DNA from: DASRJG01 sp964647625
Lineage (GTDB): Bacteria > Acidobacteriota > Polarisedimenticolia > Polarisedimenticolales > DASRJG01
NCBI GenBank assembly: GCA_964647625.1
Contig: CAZYHZ010000043.1
Location: forward strand, 1-36,508
Direction: 5' to 3'
Length of the DNA: 36,508 bases
The notes beneath the pieces are model-generated. The model worked only from the letters and a program-made list of their open reading frames with translations, was not told where the DNA came from and did not search any database. The translations under genes and the position numbers were made by a program. Below are positions 14,551-25,027 of the stretch, one piece after another (positions within the stretch are counted from its first letter, which is position 1; each line of letters starts with the position of its first letter).

Positions 14551-17130
14551 ATGATCGTCTGCAAGTTCGGAGGAACGTCCGTCGCCGACGTCGAGGCGCA
14601 GCGCCGCCTCGCCGTCATCGTCGGCAGCCGGCTTCCCGCGGCACCGCTCGTCGTCGTCTCGGCCGTCGCGGGCGTCTCGGACGCGTTGATCCGCATTCTC
14701 GATGCGGCGCGGGCGGGCCGCGCGGACGCATCGGAGCGCGAGCTCCTCGCGATCGCCGATACTCACCGGTCGCTCCTGTCGCAAACGCCGGCGAGCGACG
14801 CCGCGAGATCGGAGGCCCGGGCCGCAATCGACGAGACCCTCGGCATGCTCGAGGAGCTTCGCCGCGGCGTGGCGCTCCTGGGCGATGCCACGCCGTGGGT
14901 CCGCGCCCGCTTCGTCGGAGCCGGCGAGCTGATGTCCAGCCGGATCGTCGTGGCGGCGCTGTCCGGTGCCGGCATCGACGCGGAGTGGGTGGACGCCCGC
15001 GAGGTCGTCCGCACCGAAGGGGTCGAGCCCGAGAAGGACCGGCCTGTCGAGGCCGAGATCGCCGCGCTCACTCGCGCCACGCTCGCTCCGCGCGTCGCAG
15101 CGGGGCGGGCGATCGTCACGCAGGGCTTCATCGGAAGCGCGCTGGTCGACGGGCGGCTCCGGCCGACGCTTCTCGGGCGCGGCGGATCGGATTACTCCGC
15201 GTCGCTTCTCGGCCGTGCGCTCGGCGCACGGGTCGTCGAGATCTGGACCGACGTCGACGGCGTCTTGACCGCGAGCCCCAAGATCGTTCCGTCGGCGCGC
15301 CGCGTGAAGGTTCTGTCGTTCGACGAGGCGAGCGAGCTGGCGTATTTCGGAGCCAAGGTGCTGCACCCGAGCACGCTCATCCCGGCGGTGTCGGCCGGAA
15401 TTCCCGTCTGGGTCGGGAACGCGAGGGCCGCGGACGGCGAGGGGACCACGATCGAGGCCGCCGGGATCGTTCCCGACGACCGGCGATTCGCGGTCAAGGC
15501 GATCGCGGACAAGCGCGGCATCACGGCGGTCCAGGTGGTCTCGACGCGGATGCTGATGGCCCACGGCTTCCTCGCGCGCATCTTCGCGGTCTTCGAGGCC
15601 CACCGCGTGCCCGTCGATCTCGTCGCGACCTCGGAGGTGTCCGTCTCGCTGACGATCGACGACGACCGCAAGCTCGACGCGATCGCCGCCGACCTCTCGG
15701 AGTTCGCGCGGGTCGAGATCGAGCGCGGCATGGCCGTCGTCTGTCTCGTCGGCGAGGGGATGCGCGGCAACGCCGAGGTCGCCGCGGAGACGTTCCGCGT
15801 CCTTCGAAACGTCAAGGTGCGGATGATCACGCAGGGCTCTTCGGCGATCAATCTGAGCCTGGTCCTGGAAGAGCGCGATGCCGCCGACGCCGTCCGGGCG
15901 CTCCACGATGCGTTCTTCCGCGGCCCGCTCCCGGCGGATGTCTTCGGTCCCACGGCACGGGAACGGGCGGCGCAGGCCGCGACCCGTCCCGGCCGGGCCG
16001 CGGACTGGCGCGCGCTCGCCGAGCGGAAGGGAACGCCGCTTTACGTCTACGACCTCGACGTCGTCGACGCACGCGTGGCCCTGCTGAAGCAGCACCTGCC
16101 GCTCGCCCGCGGACGGCTTCTCTTCGCGTGCAAGGCGAACGCGCACCCGACGCTGCTGCGGCGGCTCGCGCTCCTGGGCGTCGGCGTCGAAGCGGCCTCG
16201 CCCGGAGAGGCGGCTCGCGCGCTCGAGTGCGGGCACGCGGGCGACGCGATCCTCCTGTCGGCAACGAACGGCCGGCCGGCGGAGCTTGCCGAGGCGGCGG
16301 CGCGCGGCTGCCGTCTCGCGCTGGGCTCGCTCTCCGACATCGTCCGCGTCGGCCGGCTCGCGCGCGGAGCGTCGGTGCTCTTGCGGATCAACCCCGGCGT
16401 CGGCTCCGGCCATCACCGCCACGTGATCACGGGCGGTGCCGAGAGCAAGTTCGGGATCCCCATCGACCGGCTCGAAGAGGCCGTCGGCTCCTGCGGGAGC
16501 GCCGGGCTCTCGGTGCTCGGCCTCCAAGCGCACATGGGCTCCGGGATCCTGGAGCCGGCACCTCTGCTGGCATCCGCCCGCGCCGTTCTCGATGCGGCGC
16601 GGCGCGTCCCCGGAATCCACGTCATCGATTTCGGCGGCGGATTCGGCATTCCCTACCACGACGGCGAGGCCGAGCTCGATCTCGGGACGTACGCCGAGGG
16701 GCTCGCTCGCGAGCTCGGCGCGTTCGAGTCTCAAACCGGCACGCGGCCCGAGACGTGGTTCGAGCCCGGACGGTTCATAGCAGGCCCCGCGGGCTGTCTG
16801 CTCGCGCGCGTCACGTGCCGCAAGGAGAGTGGCGGTCACGTCTTCATCGGACTGGATACCGGGATGAACCACTTCATCCGACCGGCGCTGTACGGCGCGT
16901 ATCACCGGATCCGGAACCTCACCGCCCCGGACGCGCCGGAGGAGATCGTCGAGATCGTCGGCAACGTCTGCGAGTCGACGGACGTGTTCGCCTCCGCGCG
17001 GCCGCTTCCGCGCGCGGAAGAGGGGCACGTGCTGGCGATCCTCGACGCCGGCGCCTACGGGTTCACGATGGCCTCGTCGTACAACCTCTGGCCCCTGCCG
17101 CAGGAGGTCGTCCTCCCCGGCGAGGCGTGA
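14551..17130 (+). CDS. Bifunctional aspartate kinase / diaminopimelate decarboxylase
   Basis: Fuses the first (aspartate to aspartyl phosphate) and last (meso-diaminopimelate to lysine) enzymes of lysine synthesis. The N-terminal aspartokinase begins IVCKFGGTSVADVE and includes GRGGSDYSASLLGRALGA, then ACT-like regulatory segments around residues 315-460 (TAVQVVSTRMLMAHG, VDLVATSEVSVSLTID). The PLP-dependent decarboxylase starts near 485 with the pyridoxal Lys528 in FACKANAHP, then ESKFGIPI, DFGGGFGIPYHD, EPGRFIAGPAG and CESTDVF, ending at SSYNLWPLPQEVVLPGEA. The tail after that motif is about 25 residues shorter than in free-standing LysA. This fusion is known in Xanthomonas-type bacteria. 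Feedback by lysine through the ACT domains is likely but not shown by sequence. The start appears leaderless. Confidence 0.94.
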   Translation: MIVCKFGGTSVADVEAQRRLAVIVGSRLPAAPLVVVSAVAGVSDALIRILDAARAGRADASERELLAIADTHRSLLSQTPASDAARSEARAAIDETLGMLEELRRGVALLGDATPWVRARFVGAGELMSSRIVVAALSGAGIDAEWVDAREVVRTEGVEPEKDRPVEAEIAALTRATLAPRVAAGRAIVTQGFIGSALVDGRLRPTLLGRGGSDYSASLLGRALGARVVEIWTDVDGVLTASPKIVPSARRVKVLSFDEASELAYFGAKVLHPSTLIPAVSAGIPVWVGNARAADGEGTTIEAAGIVPDDRRFAVKAIADKRGITAVQVVSTRMLMAHGFLARIFAVFEAHRVPVDLVATSEVSVSLTIDDDRKLDAIAADLSEFARVEIERGMAVVCLVGEGMRGNAEVAAETFRVLRNVKVRMITQGSSAINLSLVLEERDAADAVRALHDAFFRGPLPADVFGPTARERAAQAATRPGRAADWRALAERKGTPLYVYDLDVVDARVALLKQHLPLARGRLLFACKANAHPTLLRRLALLGVGVEAASPGEAARALECGHAGDAILLSATNGRPAELAEAAARGCRLALGSLSDIVRVGRLARGASVLLRINPGVGSGHHRHVITGGAESKFGIPIDRLEEAVGSCGSAGLSVLGLQAHMGSGILEPAPLLASARAVLDAARRVPGIHVIDFGGGFGIPYHDGEAELDLGTYAEGLARELGAFESQTGTRPETWFEPGRFIAGPAGCLLARVTCRKESGGHVFIGLDTGMNHFIRPALYGAYHRIRNLTAPDAPEEIVEIVGNVCESTDVFASARPLPRAEEGHVLAILDAGAYGFTMASSYNLWPLPQEVVLPGEA

Positions 17131-17138
17131 TCGGGCGC

Positions 17139-17144
17139 TATACT
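17139..17144 (+). promoter_or_regulatory. -10-like TATACT before the PhyH-family gene
   Basis: TATACT lies 25 bases before the TTG at 17170. Between them is a Shine-Dalgarno (CGGAGG, 17158-17163), so this unit has a conventional leader, unlike several neighbours. No clear -35 is seen. Confidence 0.4.
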
Positions 17145-17169
17145 TCGCGGCCTTCGGCGGAGGTTTCCC

Positions 17170-17865
17170 TTGTCCATCGATCCGGGCCAAAAGCACCGCT
17201 GGCTGCGCGAGTTCCGTCTCAACGGCTTCGTCGTCCTTCGCGGGTTCCTTCCTGTCGAGCTCGTCGAGGCGCTGTGGGAGCAAGTGCATCCGCTGGCCCG
17301 CGGCGAGAAGGAGAAGGGCGATCGCGGCGACGCGCCCAACAAGCGCGGCACGAACCGCTATTCGTTCGACGTCGGCAAGTACGCGGAGCTCCTGGGCGGC
17401 GCGCTCGCCGATCCGCGCTATCGGTCCCACCCGATCATCGAAGAGCTGGTCGAGTCGATCCTCGGTCCGAGGACGTCGTGGGGGCGGGGCTGGAGCCGCG
17501 TCGAGTGCGCATGGCAGGGGTCGGAGTACATGGGCTGGCATTCCGATCAGGTGCTCGACGAGACGCCGGAGCCGACACGCCCGAACCGGACGGTCCGCGT
17601 GACCTACAACATCCCGCTCGTCGATTTCACGTGGGCCAACGGTGCAACCGAGTACATCCCGGGCTCACACGTGCAGCCCCGGACGTTCTTCGACGAGCCG
17701 ATCGAGGAGATCGGAAACGTCTACGGAATCCGGCTGGATCTCCGGCGCGGCGATGCCGTCCTGCGCGACGGACACACGCTGCACCGCGGCGCGCCGAACA
17801 TGATCGACGTGCCGCGCGCGATGCTCGATCAGACCTACCGGACGGCCAAGGCGGGAGCGGCGTGA
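17170..17865 (+). CDS. Phytanoyl-CoA dioxygenase (PhyH) family Fe(II)/2-oxoglutarate oxygenase
   Basis: Non-haem iron oxygenase of the PhyH family; substrate unknown. The facial triad is visible as His124 and Asp126 in WHSDQ and the distal His205 in TLHRGAPN, and Arg near LHRGAP could hold 2-oxoglutarate. It opens with WLREFRLNGFVVLRGFL, typical for the family, and includes GATEYIPGSH. At 231 residues it is compact. The TTG start has CGGAGG 6 bases upstream. Its stop overlaps the start of the first HPr-kinase-related gene by 4 bases, so the two are translationally coupled and probably act together, perhaps in modification of a peptide or small molecule (inference). Confidence 0.85.
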   Translation: MSIDPGQKHRWLREFRLNGFVVLRGFLPVELVEALWEQVHPLARGEKEKGDRGDAPNKRGTNRYSFDVGKYAELLGGALADPRYRSHPIIEELVESILGPRTSWGRGWSRVECAWQGSEYMGWHSDQVLDETPEPTRPNRTVRVTYNIPLVDFTWANGATEYIPGSHVQPRTFFDEPIEEIGNVYGIRLDLRRGDAVLRDGHTLHRGAPNMIDVPRAMLDQTYRTAKAGAA

Positions 17866-18686
17866 CGCCGGCGTCGCTCGACGTCGACATCTCGGGTTTC
17901 GGGCTTCGCTTCGAGGGGATCCCGCCGGAGCTTTCCGACCAGTTTTCCCGGGAGTGGCCTGCGTTCCTGCGCGCCGTTCCGGAGCCGTCGCTCGTGATCC
18001 GAGTGGAAGATGCCGAACGCGCGATGACGCCGAGCCGGTTCATGGACGGCACGCTCCGAATCGAGCGGGGGACTCAGGGTCCAAAGTTTCGCTACGACGA
18101 GGGTGAAATTGAGCCTGGCGCTCAGGGAGCGCGCGCCGTCGCTAGGCTGGCGCTGGGAGATCCACGGCGCCGGTTCTGGGGTCTTGTCAATCTCGCGTGC
18201 GCCGCAGTCAGCTGGCAGCTGACGTCCTGCGGCGGCGGTGCGCTTCATGCGGCCGGGGTGCTGCTCGAAGGACGCGTGTACGTCATGATCGGCGCGTCGG
18301 GATGCGGCAAGACGACCTGGGCCCGGACGGCAAGCGAAGCCGGATTGCTGGTGCTCAGTGACGACTGTGTGCTCGTCGACGGGGCTGGGGGAACGCTCGT
18401 TGCGATCGGATCGCCGTTTCGCTCGAAGGATTTCCCGTCGCCGGGTCGGGGGCGCTGGCCGGTGGCCGCCTTGCTCGTGCCGCAGCATGCCGCTGCGGCG
18501 TCGCTGGCGCCCATCTCTCAGCTGAAGCTGGAGGCCGTGCTCGCGGCCAACGTCCTGTTCGCGTCGATCGCGGGAGGGCGCGACACCGCGACGCAGGCCG
18601 CGACGGCGATCGCCGCAGCCGTCCCTTCGCGCACGTTGTCGTTCCGTCCGGATGCGAGCTGGATCGACATCGTCTCCGATCTCTAG
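17862..18686 (+). CDS. HPr-kinase-related P-loop protein A
   Basis: Resembles the C-terminal kinase core of HPr kinase/phosphorylase rather than a full HprK. The motifs are GALHAAG (126-132), the P-loop GASGCGKT (144-151) and LSDDCVLV (165-172), where SDD corresponds to the acidic pair after the P-loop in HprK. The N-terminal 110 residues are unlike HprK and not recognised. HprK-related kinases of this type occur with PqqD-family and other proteins in uncharacterised peptide loci. Length is 274 residues. GTG at 17862 overlaps the PhyH stop by 4 bases. Its TAG stop is part of the probable -10 hexamer of uvrB. Target of phosphorylation unknown. Confidence 0.75.
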   Translation: MTPASLDVDISGFGLRFEGIPPELSDQFSREWPAFLRAVPEPSLVIRVEDAERAMTPSRFMDGTLRIERGTQGPKFRYDEGEIEPGAQGARAVARLALGDPRRRFWGLVNLACAAVSWQLTSCGGGALHAAGVLLEGRVYVMIGASGCGKTTWARTASEAGLLVLSDDCVLVDGAGGTLVAIGSPFRSKDFPSPGRGRWPVAALLVPQHAAAASLAPISQLKLEAVLAANVLFASIAGGRDTATQAATAIAAAVPSRTLSFRPDASWIDIVSDL

Positions 18687-18689
18687 AAT
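18684..18689 (+). promoter_or_regulatory. -10-like TAGAAT 6 bases before uvrB
   Basis: TAGAAT includes the stop codon of the preceding gene and ends 6 bases before the uvrB GTG at 18696. There is no Shine-Dalgarno, so a leaderless uvrB transcript is likely. No good -35 is seen at 16-18 bases. Confidence 0.5.
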
Positions 18690-18695
18690 GATCCC

Positions 18696-20683
<1,988 letters not shown>

Positions 20684-20687
<4 letters not shown>

Positions 20688-21793
20688 GGGCGTTCTGGCA
20701 TCCGGTTTCGGCCCTGTATCTCGACGAGCCCCGGGCGCTGGCCTCGCCGGCGATCCTGCGCCTGATGCTCGCGGGCGAGGGGCGCGCGGCGGTGGTGTAC
20801 GCCGGCGACCGGATGTGGCCGTCGGTCCGCCACGGGCAGGAGCTTCGCGTCGCGCCCCTGGCGCAACCCGCAGCGTCCGCGGGGGACGTCGTCGTGGTCG
20901 TCGCCGACGGCATCCTCGACGTGCTTCGGCTCACCACGTCCGGTCCGGCCCTCCGGGTTGCGGCGGATGCCGATGGGAGCTTCGAGCGCGATGTCCTGGT
21001 CCCGGAGCTGATCGGCGTCGTCCCGAGCCTCGCGGGTCGATCGTGGTGGCCGCGTGCGATCGCCCGCATGTGGCTCGATGTCGCCGAAGCGCTGACCCTC
21101 TCAGGCGGCGGCCCGGCGGACGCGGCCGAGACCGTCCGCGACAAGTACGACGACCAGGCCGTGCACTACGACCGGCGGTCGTCCACGCTCGAGCAAGGCT
21201 TGGGGACGCGCATCGTCGAGCGCGCGTCGCCCGGTGCGAGCGTCCTCGTGGCGGGAAGCGGTGCGGGGAAGGAGTGCTTCGCGCTCGAGCGGCTCGGATA
21301 CCGCGTCACCGGGGTCGATTTCTCCGCGAGGATGGTCGAGGCCGCCGCCGCCGAGGCCGAAAAGATCGGCTCGACGGTCCGGTTCGTCTGCGCCGACCTG
21401 CGAACGCACGAAGCCCCGGCGGGATCGTTCGCGGCGGTGGTGTTCACGTACGACGTGTACAGCTTCGTCCCGTATCGAGCGGACCGGGAGACGCTTCTCG
21501 CGAACGTCTCGTCGTGGCTCGCTCCCGGCGGAGCGGTCTTCCTCTCGGGGCGGCGCGTCGCGGGAGCGTGGGACCGGATCGTTCTCACGCTGCAATGGCT
21601 GTCCGCGCGCTCGCGCGGTCGCACGACGGAATGGGGCGACTCGCACACGCGCTGGCTGGACGGCGCCGGCCGCATGAGGCGGTCGTTCATCCACGTGTTC
21701 ACCGATCGACGGCTCGACCGGGAGGCTCAGGCTGCCGGCTTGACGCGCCGGCACTGGGAAGGAGGCCACGGCGTGTTCGTGGCACGCACGTGA
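20684..21793 (+). CDS. Fusion of inactive S24/S26-peptidase-like domain and SAM methyltransferase
   Basis: A 369-residue protein with two parts. Residues about 35-130 follow the layout of S24/S26 (LexA/signal-peptidase-like) domains: AGDRMWPSVRHGQELRVAPL matches the G-x-SM-x-P-x-x-x-x-G pattern, then AGDVVVVV and DVLRLTT, then PELIGVV. The catalytic Ser is Arg43 and the usual His/Lys region has Leu81, so proteolysis is unlikely. Residues about 150-369 are a class I methyltransferase with motif I VLVAGSGAGKE, GVDFSARMVEAA, CADLRTHE and WLAPGGAVFLSG. No transmembrane helix is obvious. The GTG overlaps the uvrB stop and the TGA overlaps the next HprK-like gene, so it is coupled to both. Substrate unknown; the dead peptidase fold may serve to bind a peptide (inference). 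Confidence 0.78.
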
Positions 21794-22737
21794 AGGAACG
21801 CTGGAGCTCGAAAGGCGGAAAGAGCTATCCCGTGCGGCTCGGGAGCCCGCCGCCGATCGAGTTCTTCGACGCAAAGCGCCAGCCGGCCGGGCCGGCGCGA
21901 TTCGCCATGGCGCTCGGCGACGTGGCCATCGCGATCGAAGGATTGGATGACGAGCTCGCGACGGCGCTCCGGGACCGCTACGGCGTCTACGCCGCCGCAC
22001 CGGACGAGCCGCGGCCGGATGCACTACGGGTCCGCTTCGCGCGCGAGGACCGCGATTACTTCATCGAGCCGCCGGCCGCGGCGGAATTCAACCCCGTCTG
22101 GCTCGCGTGCGACGGCACGCGGATCCGCTACCTCGGCCACCGGCTCGCCGGCTGGTTCGAGACCGCAGGCCCTGCGGGCGAGATCCTCCTCTCGCAGGGC
22201 CCCTACGAGCCCGAGCTGCGCGCCCTCGAGAATTTCGTGCGATGCGCCGTCGCGTGGCGGGCGGCGGAGCGAGGCGGCGCCCTCGTCCACGCGGCGAGCG
22301 CGGTGCGCGGCGGCAAGGGCTACCTCTTCTTCGGCGAATCGGGCGCGGGGAAGTCCACGCTGTCGGCGGTCAGCAAGCAAGGGCAGGTCGTCAGCGACGA
22401 CCTCTCGCTGCTCCTTCCCGGCGAGGGAGGCGTCCTCGATCTCGTCGGCAGCCCGTTCCGCGGGACCTACGAGGCGGGGGAGCCCGTCGTGGGCCGTTTC
22501 CCGCTGGCGGCCGGGTTTCGCATCGTCAAGGCCGACGCGGCCGCGGTCCGCTCCGCGCCGCGCACCCTCGTGTTCGGGCAGCTCGTCGGCAACTTGACGT
22601 TCGTCGCCGAGGCGTTCGGCGCTCGGCCGGATCTCTTCGCCTCGATCGAGCGCGCATTCGCGAAGGTCCCGCTGATGCACCTTCATTTTCGGAAGGACGA
22701 TTCGTACTGGGACGCAATCGACGCCGCGGGCTTCTGA
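21790..22737 (+). CDS. HPr-kinase-related P-loop protein B
   Basis: Second HprK-like protein, only distantly similar to the first. It has ALVHAAS (164-170), the P-loop GESGAGKS (182-189) and VSDDLSLLLP (201-210), followed by GSPFRGTYEAG. The order LHA, then GxSGxGK[ST], then SDD is shared with protein A. The N-terminal 150 residues show no known domain. Length is 315 residues. The GTG at 21790 forms GTGA with the methyltransferase fusion. The stop TGA abuts the stop of the convergent membrane protein (TGATCA at 22735-22740). Activity on HPr is not implied: no HPr or PTS gene is present in the window. Confidence 0.75.
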   Translation: MKERWSSKGGKSYPVRLGSPPPIEFFDAKRQPAGPARFAMALGDVAIAIEGLDDELATALRDRYGVYAAAPDEPRPDALRVRFAREDRDYFIEPPAAAEFNPVWLACDGTRIRYLGHRLAGWFETAGPAGEILLSQGPYEPELRALENFVRCAVAWRAAERGGALVHAASAVRGGKGYLFFGESGAGKSTLSAVSKQGQVVSDDLSLLLPGEGGVLDLVGSPFRGTYEAGEPVVGRFPLAAGFRIVKADAAAVRSAPRTLVFGQLVGNLTFVAEAFGARPDLFASIERAFAKVPLMHLHFRKDDSYWDAIDAAGF

Positions 22738-25008
22738 TCACCGCCGCAGAAGCGCCACGAGGTTCGAGCGGTCGTCGGTCCACAGGTACTTCGAGGGGTT
22801 CGACTCCGGGTCCGCGGGCAAAAGCACCCAACCGTCGACGTTGCGGATGGGGAAGTCGTCGATGTTCGTTTGGGTGAGCACCGCCCACTTGGCGTAATCC
22901 TTCGCCTCGAACTCCTGCTCGGGGGTTCTCGACAGGTCGTATTTCAGGGCGGCCGGCACGTGGAGGTCCGCGGCGATCGCGGACACCACGGGCTCCAGCG
23001 CGAGATACCCGTTGGTCAGATGGAGAGCGAGGCACCCGCCGGGCTTCAGCTTGCGCAGATAGAGCGCGACGGCCTCGCGCGTGAGCAGGTGCACCGGGAT
23101 CGCGTCCGAGCTGAACGCGTCGAGGATGAGCAGATCGAACCGGCCGTCGGCGCACTCCGCCAACCGGCGCCGGCCGTCGCCGAGCACGATCGAGATCTTG
23201 GCCGGGCTGTCGGTCAGGTACGTGAAGTACGCCGGGTTCTGCGCCAGGCGCGCGACGGCGGGGTCGATCTCGAAGTACGTGATGTGCTCTCCGGCCGCAC
23301 CGTACGCCGCGATCGTCCCGGCGCCGAGGCCGATGATCCCGACCTCCGCAATCGGCCCGCGCTCCCGGAGCCCGCGCACGATGTCCCCGAGCGGTCCCGA
23401 CGGGTGGAAGTACGTCGACGGCACGCGACGCCGCTGCGGGTCGAGCGACTGCACGCCGTGCCGCGTCGAGCCGTCGATCAGGATGTGAAGGTGCTGCGCG
23501 ATGATCCCCTCCTGACCGTTCTCGTTGGTTACCGTGAGGGCGGGACCGGTCGTCTCGACGACGCGGTGCACGCCGTAGAACGTCCGTTCGCGGAACAACG
23601 CGGACCACGGCGAGCGGACCGACGTCCACGTGACGGCCAGCAAGACGCACACCGCGATCGCGAACCGGCGCGGCCACCCGATCAACGCCAGCGCCAGCAG
23701 TCCGGGAACGCCGATCGAAAGCACGACGAGCCACCGTGCAGCGGTCGCGGTCGTCGGAAAGAGCCGGGAGATGACGACGGCCGCGACTCCGACCACCGCC
23801 GCGGCGAGCACGTCGGCGGCGAAGCGCAAGAGCCGCGCCCGCGTGGGAACGGCTGTCCGCGTCGCGTCCGGGACCAGAAGCGCAGCCATCGCGAGAGCGA
23901 TCGGGTACTCGGCGATGGAATCGAACAGGAGCGGTGCGGCGAGGGCGTTGAATGCTCCCCCCAGACACCCTCCGACCGCGATCCAGAGGTAGTACTCCGT
24001 CAGTCGCGACCGGTCGGGCCGCAGCGAGGCCAGCCGCCCGTGACAGAGCAGGCCGACGCCGGTCAGGACCGCGAGGTGGATCGCGAAGCTGACGCGGCCG
24101 AACAGGTGCCCGCCCTCGCGGAACTCCGCTACCGCGAGGAGCAGCAGGAGGCCGACGACCCAGCCAAGGACGGGGATCGACAGGCGAATGCGCGGCGAGA
24201 ACGCGACGACGAACGTCAGCAGGTAGAGCGCGAGCGGAACGACCCAGAAAAGCGGGATCGCGGCGATGTTCGACGTCATGTATTGCGTGGCGCCCAGGAC
24301 CACGCTCGAAGGCACGAACGCCAGCGCGACCCACCGCAAGCGCGACGGCCAAGAGATCGAATCGCTCACGGCGCTGGGGTCCGCCGGTCCCGCCGGCGCG
24401 GCGCGCCGCGCCGCCCACGCGCCGAAACCGACGAGCAGAGCGACGAGAATCGCGAACCCCCACGACCACACGCCCGCCTGCGAGGCGTGGCCGCCCCCGG
24501 CGTGAAGCGGAAGCGCCCGCTCGACCACGAACGGATACGCGAGCAGGCCAACGAAGCTGCCGGCGTTGCTCGCCGCGTAGAGGAAATAAGGATCGGTGGC
24601 ATCGCGGTGCGTCGTCGCGGAAAACCAGCGCTGGATCAGCGGGCCGGTCGCCGCGAGCGCCGCGTAGGGGAGCCCGAACGACCCCGCGAGGGACAGCAGA
24701 AGCCAGGGCGCGGGGGAGGCATCGACGGGCGGCAGCGCGCCCGCGGCGATCGCCGGGGGGAGCGCGAGGAGTGCTGCCGCCAGCAGCGCGGCATGGATCC
24801 CCACCTGGCGCCCCAGCCGGAAGCGGCTGCCGAGCACGTGGGCCCACCCGTACCCCGCCAGCAGACCCATCTGAAAGAAGAGCATGCACACCGTCCAGAC
24901 GGACGCGCTGCCGCCGAGGAGCGGCAGGGTCATCTTCGCGGCCATCGGTTGCACGGCGAACAGGAGAGCGGCGGCGAGAAACGTCGCGATGGCGGCGAGG
25001 AGAACCAC
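22738..25008 (-). CDS. Multi-spanning membrane protein with spermidine-synthase-like C-terminal domain
   Basis: The N-terminal part (about residues 1-470) has a dozen or so hydrophobic helices, beginning LLAAIATFLAAALLFAVQPM, a typical start of the fused MFS/spermidine-synthase-like family. The C-terminal part (about 500-756) is a spermidine-synthase-like Rossmann domain: VGIIGLGAGTIAAYG, YFEIDP, VLGDGRRRLAE and LLILDAFSSDAIPVHLLT, with KLKPGG. Whether it makes polyamines is unknown; many fused members lack known substrates. Length is 756 residues. The GTG start at 25008 is only 19 bases from the divergent uvrC start, with no Shine-Dalgarno for either. Candidate -10 hexamers on this strand are CATTCT (7 bases away) or TACGAT (2 bases away), neither convincing. 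Confidence 0.85.
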   Translation of the reverse strand: MVLLAAIATFLAAALLFAVQPMAAKMTLPLLGGSASVWTVCMLFFQMGLLAGYGWAHVLGSRFRLGRQVGIHAALLAAALLALPPAIAAGALPPVDASPAPWLLLSLAGSFGLPYAALAATGPLIQRWFSATTHRDATDPYFLYAASNAGSFVGLLAYPFVVERALPLHAGGGHASQAGVWSWGFAILVALLVGFGAWAARRAAPAGPADPSAVSDSISWPSRLRWVALAFVPSSVVLGATQYMTSNIAAIPLFWVVPLALYLLTFVVAFSPRIRLSIPVLGWVVGLLLLLAVAEFREGGHLFGRVSFAIHLAVLTGVGLLCHGRLASLRPDRSRLTEYYLWIAVGGCLGGAFNALAAPLLFDSIAEYPIALAMAALLVPDATRTAVPTRARLLRFAADVLAAAVVGVAAVVISRLFPTTATAARWLVVLSIGVPGLLALALIGWPRRFAIAVCVLLAVTWTSVRSPWSALFRERTFYGVHRVVETTGPALTVTNENGQEGIIAQHLHILIDGSTRHGVQSLDPQRRRVPSTYFHPSGPLGDIVRGLRERGPIAEVGIIGLGAGTIAAYGAAGEHITYFEIDPAVARLAQNPAYFTYLTDSPAKISIVLGDGRRRLAECADGRFDLLILDAFSSDAIPVHLLTREAVALYLRKLKPGGCLALHLTNGYLALEPVVSAIAADLHVPAALKYDLSRTPEQEFEAKDYAKWAVLTQTNIDDFPIRNVDGWVLLPADPESNPSKYLWTDDRSNLVALLRR

Positions 25009-25014
25009 GAATCG

Positions 25015-25020
25015 TAGAAT
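25015..25020 (+). promoter_or_regulatory. -10-like TAGAAT 7 bases before uvrC
   Basis: The same hexamer as before uvrB, ending 7 bases before GTG 25028. It lies within the 19-base divergent gap 25009-25027, so both genes must use promoters that extend into the neighbour's coding sequence. Confidence 0.5.
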
Positions 25021-25027
25021 GCCATGG

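Noticed and set aside
14401..17541. Very long minus-strand open frame running from the PBP gene across the lysine-pathway gene (total 1898 codons)
   Set aside because: Only the PBP part shows conserved motifs. The remainder is arginine/glutamate-rich antisense of a well-supported gene, caused by GC-rich third positions.
25019..25027. ATG 25019 as uvrC start
   Set aside because: It lies within the TAGAAT hexamer and adds residues outside the conserved N terminus; GTG 25028 fits better, though ATG cannot be fully excluded.
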